Source: Deinococcus actinosclerus (GTDB lineage: Bacteria; Deinococcota; Deinococci; Deinococcales; Deinococcaceae). From it: a DNA stretch of 64,000 bases. The DNA lies in NCBI RefSeq assembly GCF_001507665.1, contig NZ_CP013910.1:1363501-1427500 (forward strand). Reading direction: 5' to 3'. A model generated the notes under the pieces. The model did no database searches. It was not told the DNA's origin and was given only the letters and a program-made list of their open reading frames with translations. Within the stretch, counting starts at the first letter, position 1. Every line of letters starts with the position of its first letter. Shown one piece after another: positions 38,598 through 52,007 of the stretch. Made by a program: the position numbers and the translations under genes.

Positions 38598-40394
38598 TCA
38601 GTTCGTGACCCGGATGTCCTCGGTCGACAGCTCGGCCGCTTCCAGCGTGACCACCGGCAGGTCCCCGGTCAGGGCCGCGCCCAGCCACGACCCATGCCGC
38701 ACGAGCAGCAGGTTGCCGACCGGCAGGCGGGCCACCAGCAGATCGTGCAGCACCATGGGCGCCAGGCCCGGCATCATGACGACCAGTTCGCCCTTGTAGT
38801 CCCAGCGGACCGTCACGCCCCGCGCCCCCACCTGAATGAACAGCGGTTCGTCCTGCAACACCACGCTGGAAAATGTTCCGGTCTCGGTCAGCTCCAGCTG
38901 CGTGCCGGGCTTCCCGGGCGGCAGGGTCTCCGGGTCGTGCAGCGCGATGTGCAGCGCCGCGTGTAGCCGGTCGGCCACCACGCGGTGCAGCCCCAGCGCC
39001 TGCGCCGCCCGGCGGAAGGCCTGCGCCGCCTCGTCGGTGGACAGGCGGGCCAGCCGCGCCAACAGGGTCTCGACGCCCTTGCGGGCGAACGACAGCAGCA
39101 CGTCCGGCGTGGCGTCCCCGTACTTGCGGGCGCTGTCCGGCGTGAGCTTGTCCAGCTGCAACGCGCCGCCCCGCATGACCTGCGCCGCCGCGCGCGCCAG
39201 GCGCAGGACGGCAAAATCCACCGCCGGATTCAGCAGCAGCGCCGTGGCCCGCGCGGTGGAGGCCCGGCGCCCGAGTTCCAGCGCCGTCTGGCTTTCCACC
39301 ACCAGCGTCATGTGCGCCCCGCTGATCAGGGCGCGCAGCTGCTGATCCGGCAGTTTCAGGAGCTGCGCCCGGTCGGGCAGGGGCGCGCCGGGCCGCAGCA
39401 GGGTCAGCTGCGGCCCCACCTGCACCTGCCAGTTCGGGCCGATGGGCTGCCACTCGATGTTCAGGCCGCGCCAGCGGGTGCTGCCACCCCCGCGCAGGTA
39501 CACGGTCAGGCGTTCGGCGCCGTCGTCCGGCACGCGCATGGCGCTCCCCGGATGCTGCGCGAAGAGGATGCTGCCCTGCGGCGCGCCGTTCAGGGTGGGT
39601 TTGGGCAGGGCGTCCAGAATGGGGTCGAGCAGCTGCGCGACGTGCCGCGCGGCCGCGCGGATGGCGGGCCGTTCCCGCGGGTCACGCGGCAGGGGGTACT
39701 CGGCCCGCAGGGCCCGGATGAGGGCCTCACGCGCCTCGAAGGACAGCGGTTCGCGCTCGGCCGCCGTGATCCGCGCGGCCAGCACGTCCTCGTCGGGATG
39801 CCGCGGGAACGGCTCGGCGTGCACGGCCGAGAGTGCCGCGCGGACCCGCGCCCGGCCATCCTCGGTGAGCAGGAGCAGCGACAGGGCCGCCGCGAGCCGC
39901 CCGGTGACCTCCGGGTCGTGCAGATCCATCAGGGCGTCGTGGGCGGGCGGCACCGCCAGCGGCTGCGTGCCGGGCCGCGCCAGCCGCTCGGCATTCTCGA
40001 TCACGGTGTACAGCACCCGCAGGTGCGCGAATTCCGGTTCGCGCTGCCAGCGCAGCGTGAGTTCGCGCGTCTGCACCGACGCCCGCTGATGCCACTGGAG
40101 GAGTTGCAGTTCCTCCCAGGCGCGCGACTCGTCCGAATCGGCCGTGGGCGGCGCCGTCCAGGTGCTCTGCCCCCCGTGCCCGGGCCGGGGGTGCTGCGCC
40201 GGCGCGCCCTGATGCAGGCGGTAGGCGCGGTCCGCCTCCATCAGGCGCCGCTGCAGCGGCGGCTCCAGCGGCGCGCGCAGCAGCTCGTCGCGCAGCAGGG
40301 CCAGGCCGCGCCGCCCGCCACGGGGCACGCGCCCCTCCATCAGATCCTGCACCTTGTACTCATACAGTTCGACGAGCTCAAGCCAGAATTCCAC
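38598..40394 (-). CDS. 598-residue protein of unknown function, divergent from a membrane kinase
   Basis: I do not recognise a family. The first 260 residues are mostly helical and charged. A middle part (about 270-345) looks beta-rich (GSILFAQHPGSAMRVPDDGAE, LTVYLRGGGSTRWRGL). A helical region follows, and a beta-rich C-terminus (about 500-598) ends in VTLEAAELSTEDIRVTN. No signal peptide or membrane helix is visible, so it is probably cytoplasmic. The GTG at 40394 has GGAGG 6 nt before it and is overlapped by a 16-codon leader frame. It shares a 181-bp divergent promoter region with the kinase, so the two may be regulated together. Confidence 0.7.
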   Translation of the reverse strand: MEFWLELVELYEYKVQDLMEGRVPRGGRRGLALLRDELLRAPLEPPLQRRLMEADRAYRLHQGAPAQHPRPGHGGQSTWTAPPTADSDESRAWEELQLLQWHQRASVQTRELTLRWQREPEFAHLRVLYTVIENAERLARPGTQPLAVPPAHDALMDLHDPEVTGRLAAALSLLLLTEDGRARVRAALSAVHAEPFPRHPDEDVLAARITAAEREPLSFEAREALIRALRAEYPLPRDPRERPAIRAAARHVAQLLDPILDALPKPTLNGAPQGSILFAQHPGSAMRVPDDGAERLTVYLRGGGSTRWRGLNIEWQPIGPNWQVQVGPQLTLLRPGAPLPDRAQLLKLPDQQLRALISGAHMTLVVESQTALELGRRASTARATALLLNPAVDFAVLRLARAAAQVMRGGALQLDKLTPDSARKYGDATPDVLLSFARKGVETLLARLARLSTDEAAQAFRRAAQALGLHRVVADRLHAALHIALHDPETLPPGKPGTQLELTETGTFSSVVLQDEPLFIQVGARGVTVRWDYKGELVVMMPGLAPMVLHDLLVARLPVGNLLLVRHGSWLGAALTGDLPVVTLEAAELSTEDIRVTN

Positions 40395-40428
40395 CGGGAA
40401 CCTCCACTCGCAGCAGTGACGCAGGCAT
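40378..40428 (-). CDS. Candidate 16-residue leader peptide overlapping the unknown gene
   Basis: The frame MPASLLRVEVPGGILA begins at ATG 40428 and ends at TGA 40380-40378, overlapping the GTG start of the 598-residue protein gene by 17 nt. CATACT lies 7 nt before its ATG, which fits a leaderless start. It mirrors a leader frame of the same size on the kinase side. Translation is inferred. Confidence 0.35.
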   Translation of the reverse strand: MPASLLRVEVPGGILA

Positions 40429-40514
40429 CCCCTGCAGTATGACGGCTCCGGCCTGCCGCGCGGCGTCTATGCGAGCTGGCCCGCGTCTGTAAGGCGGGTG
40501 ACAGCCACGCCCTG

Positions 40515-40520
40515 TATAAC
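40515..40520 (+). promoter_or_regulatory. -10 box in front of the kinase leader ORF
   Basis: TATAAC, within CCTGTATAACAGG, is followed by 8 nt and then the ATG at 40529. Confidence 0.5.
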
Positions 40521-40528
40521 AGGAGTCA

Positions 40529-40575
40529 ATGACGCGCCACACTCCTCCTTTCCCGCGCGCTGACCGGAGTCCGGC

Positions 40576-40579
<4 letters not shown>
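40529..40579 (+). CDS. Candidate 16-residue leader peptide coupled to the membrane kinase
   Basis: The frame MTRHTPPFPRADRSPA starts at ATG 40529 and ends in a TGA overlapping the GTG start of the kinase gene (GTGA). AGGAG lies 3 nt before its ATG and TATAAC 8 nt before, so the message may be leaderless. GGAG lies 7 nt before the kinase GTG. Function and translation are inferred. Confidence 0.45.
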
Positions 40580-42657
<2,078 letters not shown>

Positions 42658-42659
42658 CC

Positions 42660-42926
42660 ATGCCGCTGCCCACCCTGACTCTGTACACCCGCGCCGGCTG
42701 CCACCTGTGCGACCTGGCCGCCGAGCACCTCGCCGCGCTGGAGTTCACGGTCCAGGCCGTCGACATAGACCGTGACCCACAGCTGCGCGCCCGCTGGACG
42801 GACCACGTGCCGGTGCTCGCCTGGACGCCGCCCGGCGGACCTGAACAGGTCCTGGGCAAGGGCGCGTTCAGCCGCGCGCGCCTGAGCCAGCTGAAACTGC
42901 TGCTTCTGCGCGCCGCGCCGTCCTGA
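42660..42926 (+). CDS. Glutaredoxin-family thiol protein
   Basis: The 88 residues form a short thioredoxin fold of the DUF836/glutaredoxin-like group: LTLYTRAGCHLCDLAAEHL with a CHLC redox site (Cys14, Cys17), a VDIDRDPQL strand and the cis-Pro VPVL. Such proteins pass electrons between dithiols; the partner is unknown. It lies 2 nt after the membrane-kinase stop, so it is likely to be co-transcribed and may act with it. Confidence 0.85.
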   Translation: MPLPTLTLYTRAGCHLCDLAAEHLAALEFTVQAVDIDRDPQLRARWTDHVPVLAWTPPGGPEQVLGKGAFSRARLSQLKLLLLRAAPS

Positions 42927-42976
42927 GCGCCGCGCGGCGACCGCCATGCGGGACGCCCGACCGCCCCCGGGGACGC

Positions 42977-42982
42977 TATGGT
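42977..42982 (+). promoter_or_regulatory. -10 box in front of the ftsY leader ORF
   Basis: TATGGT is followed by 7 nt and then the ATG at 42990, a leaderless-type arrangement. Confidence 0.6.
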
Positions 42983-42989
42983 GAGGCCC

Positions 42990-43031
42990 ATGACGCCTCA
43001 GTCCTTCCACCCCGCCGGAGTGCCCGCGTGA
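42990..43031 (+). CDS. Candidate 13-residue leader peptide coupled to ftsY
   Basis: The frame MTPQSFHPAGVPA starts at ATG 42990, exactly 7 nt after the -10 box, and ends with a TGA overlapping the GTG start of ftsY (GTGA). Ribosomes entering the leaderless mRNA would read it first and could re-initiate at ftsY, where GGAG lies 8 nt before the GTG. The peptide itself has no recognised function. Confidence 0.5.
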   Translation: MTPQSFHPAGVPA

Positions 43032-43984
43032 GCTGGCTCGAACGCCTCCGCGACGGGCTCTCCAAGACCCGCAAGCAGATCAACGACACCGCCGGATTCC
43101 TGGGCACCGACGTCCGCGACGTCCTCACCAACCGCCTCGAGACCATCGAGGATCTCGAGTACGCCCTGATCGCCGCCGACGTGGGCCGGGCCGCCACCGA
43201 GGAGATCCTGGAGGATATCCGCCGCAGCGAGGGCAAGAACCTGCAGGAGGCGCTGATGGACGCCCTGACCCTGCAACTGGAGCCCGACGCGAAACGCGCC
43301 GAGTTCCGAAAGCTGGGCTTCAGCCCCGACGCGCGGCGCAGCAGCGTCGATCCCAGGGGCCACGTCGTCATGGTGATCGGCGTGAACGGCGTGGGCAAGA
43401 CCACCACCATCGCCAAGCTGGGCCAGTACTACATGAACCGCGGCCAGAGCGTCATGTTCGCGGCCGGTGACACCTTCCGCGCCGCCGCCGGGACGCAGCT
43501 GGGGGTCTGGGGCGAGCGGCTGGGCATCCAGGTCGTGCAGGGCGCCGACGGAGGCGACCCGGCCGCCGTGGCGTTCGACGGCGCCGCCGCCCGCGTGGCG
43601 CGCGGCACCGACCTGCTGTTCGTGGATACCGCCGGGCGCCTGCACAACAAGCACAACCTCATGGAGGAACTCAAGAAGGTGCGGCGCGTGATCGACAAGG
43701 CCGACCCGGGCGAACCCGCCGAGGTCTGGCTGGTGCTCGACGCCGTGACCGGCCAGAACGGCCTGCAGCAGGCCAAGAAGTTCCACGAGGCGACCCCGCT
43801 GACCGGCGTGATCGTCACGAAACTGGACGGTACCGCCAAGGGCGGCATCCTGGTGCCGATCGTGCGGGAACTGGGCGTGCCCATCAAGTTCATCGGGGTG
43901 GGCGAGCAGCCCGGTGACCTGCAACCCTTCGACAGCCGCGAGTTCGTGCGGGCGCTGTTCGACGTGAACATTCCCCGCGAGTGA
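43028..43984 (+). CDS. ftsY: Signal recognition particle receptor FtsY
   Basis: FtsY docks the SRP-ribosome complex at the membrane in co-translational insertion. The 318-residue protein is an NG-domain form: the N helical bundle (residues 1-100), P-loop GVNGVGKTTTIAKLG, DTAGRLHNK, TKLDGTAKGG and GVGEQPGDLQPF. It lacks the long acidic A domain of E. coli FtsY; a short amphipathic N-terminus (SWLERLRDGL) could contact lipids. The GTG at 43028 has GGAG upstream and overlaps a leader frame. It ends at a strong hairpin shared with the convergent transporter genes. Confidence 0.96.
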   Translation: MSWLERLRDGLSKTRKQINDTAGFLGTDVRDVLTNRLETIEDLEYALIAADVGRAATEEILEDIRRSEGKNLQEALMDALTLQLEPDAKRAEFRKLGFSPDARRSSVDPRGHVVMVIGVNGVGKTTTIAKLGQYYMNRGQSVMFAAGDTFRAAAGTQLGVWGERLGIQVVQGADGGDPAAVAFDGAAARVARGTDLLFVDTAGRLHNKHNLMEELKKVRRVIDKADPGEPAEVWLVLDAVTGQNGLQQAKKFHEATPLTGVIVTKLDGTAKGGILVPIVRELGVPIKFIGVGEQPGDLQPFDSREFVRALFDVNIPRE

Positions 43985-43991
43985 TCCAGCG

Positions 43992-44031
43992 GCAGAGGCG
44001 GCCCCCGGTTCACACTGGGGGCCGCCTCTGC
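43992..44031. terminator. Terminator hairpin between ftsY and the ABC transporter
   Basis: GCAGAGGCGGCCCCC and GGGGGCCGCCTCTGC form a perfect 15-bp stem with a 10-nt loop between convergent genes. No T-run is present. Confidence 0.8.
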
Positions 44032-44056
44032 ACGCAGCAGTGACTGGGTGTGGCGG

Positions 44057-45058
<1,002 letters not shown>

Positions 45059-45073
45059 GGGTCACTGTTCCTT

Positions 45074-46102
<1,029 letters not shown>

Positions 46103-46184
46103 GGTGAATCTCCAGAGGTGTGAGAGGGTCGGCGGCGCACTGGCGTGTCAGACAACCGTGCGGGGCGGGGGGTGGGCGCCAACG

Positions 46185-46230
46185 GTGAGGGCCGGAGCAG
46201 GCCCGTGCAAGGCGCTGCTCCGGCCCTCAC
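46185..46230 (-). terminator. Attenuating hairpin between binding-protein and permease genes
   Basis: GTGAGGGCCGGAGCAG (46185-46200) and CTGCTCCGGCCCTCAC (46215-46230) pair perfectly over 16 bp with a 14-nt loop. It starts 14 nt after the binding-protein stop. Such hairpins act as partial terminators or 3'-end stabilisers and raise the ratio of binding protein to permease. Confidence 0.7.
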
Positions 46231-46243
46231 GCTTGACCGGGGG

Positions 46244-47821
46244 TTACTTCTTGCCGGGCACGCTGATGGTGTTGAAGGGTTCGCTGCCCAGCGGGCTGGG
46301 CGTCCAGCCCTTCACGTAGCTGCGGGCGGCGGCCAGCGGGTTGCTGTGCACCATGGGAATGCGGTACGCGGCGTTGTAGGTGATCTCGTGCAGCTGCTGG
46401 TACACCTTGGCCTTGGCGGCCTGGGTGGCGGCGGCGCGGCCCTGCTGGAGCAGGGTCTCGACGTTCGCGGGGTTCCAGTTGATGTCGTCCGAGGCGTTGG
46501 CGCCGTAGTACGCGCCGTAGAAGTTGTCCGGGTCGCCGTAGTCGCCGGTCCAGCCGATCATGTACATGTCGAAGCCGGGTTCCTTGTTGCGGTCGTCCAG
46601 GTACTTGGCCCAGTCCTCGGTCTTCAGGTTGACCTTCACGCCGATGGCGCTCAGGTCAGCGGCGATGGCTTCGGCGATGGGCTTGGGCGTGGGGAAGTAC
46701 GGGCGGCTGACGGGCATGTACCACAGGTCGATGGAGAAGCCGTTGGGGTAGCCGGCGTCGGCGAGCATCTTCTTGGCGGCGGCGGGGTCGAACTTGTAGT
46801 CGGCCGGCACCTTGGGGCTGTTCGCCCAGGCGAGCACCGGGGGCAGGAAGCTGGCGTTGCTGGTGCCCAGGCCGTTCCAGAAGGCGTTGGCGATCTCCTT
46901 CTTGTTGATGGCCATGCTGATCGCCTGACGCACCTTGTCGTTCTTGAGGTACTGGTTGCGGTTGTTCAGGCTCAGGAAGCCCACGTTGAAGCTGGGGCGC
47001 TTGACCGCCACGAGGTTCTTGTCGCTCTGGACGCTCTTGAGGCTGTCGGGAGTCAGGTCGTTGGCGAAGTCGATGGTGCCGGCCTTGAGTTCGTTCAGGC
47101 GCTGGCTGGCGTCCTTGATGGACCGGATGACCAGCTGATCGACCTTGGCCTTCTCGCCCCAGTACAGCTTGTTGGGCAGCAGGGTGACGCGGTCACCGGT
47201 GCGCCAGCTCTGGAAGATGAACGGGCCGGTGCCGACGGGTTTGCTGGCGGGCGTGCCGTACTTCGCGCCGTCCTTCTTGATGGCGGCCGGGCTGGCGATC
47301 CCGAAGTATCCGGCGGCCAGCACGTCCGGCAGGACGCTGGAGGGCTTGTTCAGGTCGACGCGCACCGTGGAGTCGTTGACCTTGACGATGTTCTTGATGA
47401 CGGCCGTGGCGTCGCCCTTGTACCCGCCGAGCAGCTCGCCGACGATCTCGAAGGTGCGGCCCTGGTCACGGAAGCCGTAGGGGTGGCTCTTGTCCCACCA
47501 GCGGCTCAGGTTGAAGATCACGGCGTCGGCGTTCATGGGGGTGCCGTCGTGGAAGCGCACGCCCTTACGCAGCGTGAACGTCCAGGCGGTGTTGTTCGCA
47601 TTGGCGGTCCACTTGGTGGCCAGGCCGGGCTTGAGGTTGGTGGTGCCGTCCTCGAAGTCGACCAGGGTGTCGTAGATCTGGCGCTGCACCAGGATGCTGA
47701 TCCCGTCGGTGATGTTGCCGGATTCCAGGCTGACGGGTTCGCCGTTGCCGCCGAAGACAAGGGTGGCCGCCGAGGCGGCGCTCAGGGTGGAAAGCAGGGC
47801 GGTCAGAAGCACTTTCTTCAT
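46244..47821 (-). CDS. Dipeptide/oligopeptide ABC transporter, substrate-binding protein
   Basis: The exported 525-residue protein is a full-length family 5 binding protein (SBP_bac_5). It starts MKKVLLTALLSTLSAASA, a cleavable signal without a lipobox, then LVFGGNGEPVSLES, the WTFTLRKGVRFHDGTPMNADAV motif and the C-terminal NFYGAYY segment. Peptides are the likely ligands; nickel or opines are less likely. The ATG at 47821 has GGAGG upstream. The gene heads the operon and has a strong vegetative promoter. Confidence 0.93.
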   Translation of the reverse strand: MKKVLLTALLSTLSAASAATLVFGGNGEPVSLESGNITDGISILVQRQIYDTLVDFEDGTTNLKPGLATKWTANANNTAWTFTLRKGVRFHDGTPMNADAVIFNLSRWWDKSHPYGFRDQGRTFEIVGELLGGYKGDATAVIKNIVKVNDSTVRVDLNKPSSVLPDVLAAGYFGIASPAAIKKDGAKYGTPASKPVGTGPFIFQSWRTGDRVTLLPNKLYWGEKAKVDQLVIRSIKDASQRLNELKAGTIDFANDLTPDSLKSVQSDKNLVAVKRPSFNVGFLSLNNRNQYLKNDKVRQAISMAINKKEIANAFWNGLGTSNASFLPPVLAWANSPKVPADYKFDPAAAKKMLADAGYPNGFSIDLWYMPVSRPYFPTPKPIAEAIAADLSAIGVKVNLKTEDWAKYLDDRNKEPGFDMYMIGWTGDYGDPDNFYGAYYGANASDDINWNPANVETLLQQGRAAATQAAKAKVYQQLHEITYNAAYRIPMVHSNPLAAARSYVKGWTPSPLGSEPFNTISVPGKK

Positions 47822-47913
47822 GGAACCTCCGGTCCGGACCGTCATGACGTCAGGGCCCGCGTGGGGCGCATGAGTCTGTGGCAGCCGGACGATGAAAGGA
47901 AAAACGTTCGTTC

Positions 47914-47942
47914 AGGGTATGGGCCACCCCCGGGGGTGTCAA
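47914..47942 (-). promoter_or_regulatory. Strong vegetative promoter of the peptide transporter operon
   Basis: On the minus strand TTGACA and TACCCT are separated by exactly 17 nt. Transcription would begin near 47907, giving an 86-nt leader with a GGAGG ribosome site. The spacer contains the palindrome CCCCCGGGGG, a possible operator. Confidence 0.85.
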
Positions 47943-47946
47943 GCTC

Positions 47947-47974
47947 GCCCCGCTGACCGGCGCGTCAGCGGGGC
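47947..47974. terminator. Hairpin after the FAH-family gene
   Basis: GCCCCGCTGAC and GTCAGCGGGGC pair perfectly over 11 bp with a 6-nt loop, 20 nt downstream of the hydrolase stop and just upstream of the transporter promoter. No T-run follows. Confidence 0.65.
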
Positions 47975-47994
47975 GCCCTCGCGGGACGCACCGG

Positions 47995-48759
47995 TCAGAC
48001 GATCGGGGTGCTCAGGACGCCCAGGCCCTCGACCTCCACCTCGACCGTGTCCCCGGCGTGCAGGGCGCCCACCCCCTCGGGCGTGCCGGTCAGCACCACG
48101 TCGCCGGGTTCCAGGGTCACGAAGCGCGTCAGGTACACCAGGATGTCCACGACCGGGAAGATCATCTGCGAGGTGCGGCCGTCCTGGCGGGTCTCGCCGT
48201 TGACGCGGGTCTGCACGCGCACGTCGCGGGGGTCGAACTCGGTCTCCAGCCAGGGGCCCAGGGGGCAGAAGCGGTCGGCGGCCTTGGCGCGGAACCACTG
48301 CAGGTCGGTCTTCTGCAGGTCGCGGGCCGTCAGGTCCAGCCCGCAGGTGTACCCGGCCACGGCGTCCAGGGCGTTCTCCGGCGTGAGCTGCTGCGCCCGG
48401 CGCCCGATCACCAGGGCCAGTTCCCCCTCGAAGTGGAAGTTCTGCGTCCAGTCGGGGCGCTGCACCGCGCCGCCCGGCTCGGCCAGGGCGTTCGGGCCCT
48501 TCAGGAAGATGCCGGGCTCCCTGGGCAGGTCGCCCGTATCGTTGCCCAGTTCGCGGATGTGGTCGAGGTAGTTACGGCCCACGCAGACGATCTTGCTGGG
48601 CTCGGCCGGGGCCAGGAACGTCACGCCGGCGGCGTCCAGCGTCTCGCCTGTGGGCGAGCCCCCCATGCCGCGCGTGACCTGCACCTGCGTGCCGTCCAGG
48701 ATGCCCCACTGCGCCGCGCCGTCTGCCGCGCCTTCCACCGAGAACCGAACAAGTTTCAT
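47995..48759 (-). CDS. Fumarylacetoacetate hydrolase-family protein
   Basis: The 254 residues have the FAH fold signature: [25 protein letters not shown], the metal ligands in [12 protein letters not shown] and [14 protein letters not shown], and LTGTPEGVG at the end. Relatives open acyl-pyruvates, 5-oxopent-3-ene dioates or act as oxaloacetate decarboxylases; the substrate is not evident. The ATG at 48759 is the natural start ([10 protein letters not shown]). Flanked by an acyl-CoA dehydrogenase upstream on the same strand, with a terminator hairpin between. Confidence 0.9.
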   Translation of the reverse strand: MKLVRFSVEGAADGAAQWGILDGTQVQVTRGMGGSPTGETLDAAGVTFLAPAEPSKIVCVGRNYLDHIRELGNDTGDLPREPGIFLKGPNALAEPGGAVQRPDWTQNFHFEGELALVIGRRAQQLTPENALDAVAGYTCGLDLTARDLQKTDLQWFRAKAADRFCPLGPWLETEFDPRDVRVQTRVNGETRQDGRTSQMIFPVVDILVYLTRFVTLEPGDVVLTGTPEGVGALHAGDTVEVEVEGLGVLSTPIV

Positions 48760-48867
48760 GCGTGCAGGATAGCGGCCCGGGGAGGCGCCCCTCGCGCGGG
48801 CCGCAGAAGAAGTCGCAGAAGAAGCGGCGCAGAGGTGACGGTGCAGGTGAGCCAGGCCAGGAGAGAC

Positions 48868-48910
48868 GGCGCAGGGGCGGACAGCCCTGCACGCTGTCCG
48901 CCCCTGCGCC
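48868..48910 (-). terminator. Terminator hairpin of the acyl-CoA dehydrogenase gene
   Basis: A perfect 18-bp inverted repeat (48868-48885 and 48893-48910, arms GGCGCAGGGGCGGACAGC and its complement) with a 7-nt loop begins 8 nt after the gene on the minus strand, followed by GTCTCTCC. Confidence 0.8.
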
Positions 48911-48918
48911 GGTCGCAG

Positions 48919-50055
<1,137 letters not shown>

Positions 50056-50252
50056 GGTCACTCCTCGGGGCGCGCGGTGACGCCAGAATGGGGGGGGATT
50101 GTACTGGGTTCAATCTTATCAGGGGCGGCGCCGGCCCGCAGCTGTTCCCACGCGGGTGTCGCCTCCCGTGTCCAGCCGCTCCGACCACGCTGCCCCGATC
50201 ATGAGCCGATCACGCCCCGCCCGCTACAACACCCGTACGCCGCGGAGGCCGC

Positions 50253-51599
50253 ATGCCCAGACCCAGTGCCCTGCCCGTTCCTGCCCAGCCGCCCGCCCGG
50301 GTGGACGTCACGCTGCACCTGAACGTCCTGGGCGACGAGGCCTTCACCTCGGCCGACGTGACCGAATGGTGGCTGCACCATATCCTGTGCCTCGCCGGCG
50401 CCGCGCCCCATGAGCAGTTCCTGCGGCTGGGCGGGAGCCGTCACCTGCGCCTGTCCATGCAGGTCGCGCCGGGCGCAGGTGACCGGCCAGCGCCGCTCCT
50501 GCACGTCCGGGCCGACCTGAGCGAGGGCCGTCCGGTGGCGGTCACGGCCACCCGGCACCTCCGGCTGGCCCCGGGGCAGCGGCAGACCCTGGACCTGCAC
50601 CTGCCGGCCGACCCGCAGCCCTACGCGCGCCTGACCGTCACGTCCGGCCTCATGACCGGCAGCCCTGCCCCCCCGGCGGCGCTGCGGGCCCAGGCCGTCA
50701 CGCTGGGGTGGGCGCCGCCGGATGCGCCGCCCACCGCCCGGGTCATCGCCGGCGGGTATGAGCTGCGCACCCCCAGCGGCACCCTGTACCACGACGGTCA
50801 GCGTGTCTGCGCCCTGCACGCCGCCGCCGACCGCGCCTACCGTTCCAGGGGCGGCCCGGCCGGACCGCTGGGCCTGCCGGCCGGCAGCGCCCTGATCCCG
50901 GAGCGCTGGCACGTTCCCTTCCGCGCGCACGACCTCCTGCACCGTCCGGGGGGGACGGCGCTGCTGCCGCGCCACGTCTGGGCCGCGTGGTCTTCCGCGC
51001 GGGCCCGTCTGGGCGCTCCCACGGGGGACACGGCGCCGCTCGCCGCACGGGGGCTGACCCTCACGCCCTGCCAGCGCGGCACCCTCGTGACCGACGAGGA
51101 AACCCGCGCCCGCGTGCCCACCCGCACCGTACACGTCCGCGCCGCGCGGCTCGCCCGGGCGCTCGGGCGGCACCTGCGGGCGCAGCTGCCGCCGGGCGGG
51201 CAGGTGCGGGTGTGTCCACCGGCGCCCGGATCGCCGCTGCGCTACGCGGTGGTGTTCACGGGCCCGGCCGGGCCCCCGGTCACGCTGGAGGTGCCGCTCG
51301 TCCTGCGCCTGACGCCTGCGCCGGACACCCGGCGCCCGGTGAGACTGAGTGCGCGGCAGGCCGGCGTGATCGACCTGCCCACCGGCCTGCCCGCCGCGCA
51401 GGCCCGGACGATCCTGAGGGTGCTGGAGGCGGCGCTGGGCCGGCCCGCCACGCTGCTCCGTCTGCCGGAGGGCAGTGGACTGGTGGGCGCGCGGGTCACC
51501 CTGGACGGTGCGCTGCATCTGGATGTCCTGCACCGTCAGGCGGCAGGGGCATGTGGGCGCCAATCCACGGGCCTGTCAGCGGATCCCGACGTGACCTGA
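50253..51599 (+). CDS. Protein of unknown function with LGFP-like repeats
   Basis: The 448 residues are not assigned to a family. The region 195-270 resembles a pair of LGFP-type repeats (AYRSRGGPAGPLGLPAGSAL, then PGGTALLPRHV, ARLGAPTGDTAPL), modules found in cell-wall or lectin-like proteins. The N-terminal part is beta-rich and no signal peptide is visible. Codon use is coding-like throughout. GGAGG lies 4 nt before the ATG at 50253. The gene faces an A+T-rich promoter region with operator-like repeats at its 3' end. Confidence 0.6.
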   Translation: MPRPSALPVPAQPPARVDVTLHLNVLGDEAFTSADVTEWWLHHILCLAGAAPHEQFLRLGGSRHLRLSMQVAPGAGDRPAPLLHVRADLSEGRPVAVTATRHLRLAPGQRQTLDLHLPADPQPYARLTVTSGLMTGSPAPPAALRAQAVTLGWAPPDAPPTARVIAGGYELRTPSGTLYHDGQRVCALHAAADRAYRSRGGPAGPLGLPAGSALIPERWHVPFRAHDLLHRPGGTALLPRHVWAAWSSARARLGAPTGDTAPLAARGLTLTPCQRGTLVTDEETRARVPTRTVHVRAARLARALGRHLRAQLPPGGQVRVCPPAPGSPLRYAVVFTGPAGPPVTLEVPLVLRLTPAPDTRRPVRLSARQAGVIDLPTGLPAAQARTILRVLEAALGRPATLLRLPEGSGLVGARVTLDGALHLDVLHRQAAGACGRQSTGLSADPDVT

Positions 51600-51631
51600 C
51601 CGGGTCTTCATGTCCTCTTGAGGAAAATCAG

Positions 51632-51669
51632 AATGGCAAAATGCCATTTTCTGCCAGAATGATCTGGCG
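51632..51669. promoter_or_regulatory. Cluster of inverted repeats upstream of the RHH-like gene
   Basis: AATGGCA and TGCCATT (51632-51638, 51642-51648) are inverted around 3 nt, and AAAATG/CATTTT (51638-51650) overlaps them. CCAG and CTGG (51655-51668 region) form a further pair. The A+T content is high for this genome. The sites lie right before the ATG of a small ribbon-helix-helix-like protein, so autoregulation is plausible. Confidence 0.5.
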
Positions 51670-51671
51670 AT

Positions 51672-51995
51672 ATGCCAACGAAGAACCTATCCCGAATACA
51701 CGCCCTGATCCGCCACGCGCTGGAGGAACACTCCGCGCGCGGCCATCAGGGCGACCTGCCCGAAGGCAAGGTCACGCTGCGCCTCCAGGCGGTCGACTAC
51801 TACTGGCTGACCCAGCTGGCCGAACTGATGGACGGCAGCCGCACCCGCGCCGCCTCCCAGCTCCTCTCGGCCGCCATCCGCGACGCCGCCGAGGCCGCCG
51901 GCCTCCCCACCGAGGGTGACGACTTCCAGGACGCCTTCCGGGCCTTCCTGGACCAGGAATTCCCGCACGAGACCTCGCCGCCCCATCACCCCTGA
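51672..51995 (+). CDS. Small ribbon-helix-helix-like protein
   Basis: The 107 residues include a segment (about 34-75) that reads as strand-helix-helix: VTLRLQAVDYYWLTQLAELM, then GSRTRAASQLLSAAIRDAAE, the pattern of RHH DNA-binding proteins. The N-terminus is basic with several His. No toxin gene follows; instead a Kef-type antiporter gene begins 12 nt downstream, so the two look like an operon. It may repress its own operon by way of the inverted repeats upstream. The fold assignment comes from reading the sequence only. Confidence 0.6.
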   Translation: MPTKNLSRIHALIRHALEEHSARGHQGDLPEGKVTLRLQAVDYYWLTQLAELMDGSRTRAASQLLSAAIRDAAEAAGLPTEGDDFQDAFRAFLDQEFPHETSPPHHP

Positions 51996-52007
51996 CCGGA
52001 GGTCACC

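Noticed and set aside
46145..47956. A 603-codon plus-strand frame opposite the peptide-binding protein gene
   Set aside because: Shadow of the binding-protein gene; Val/Gly-rich with no conserved motif.
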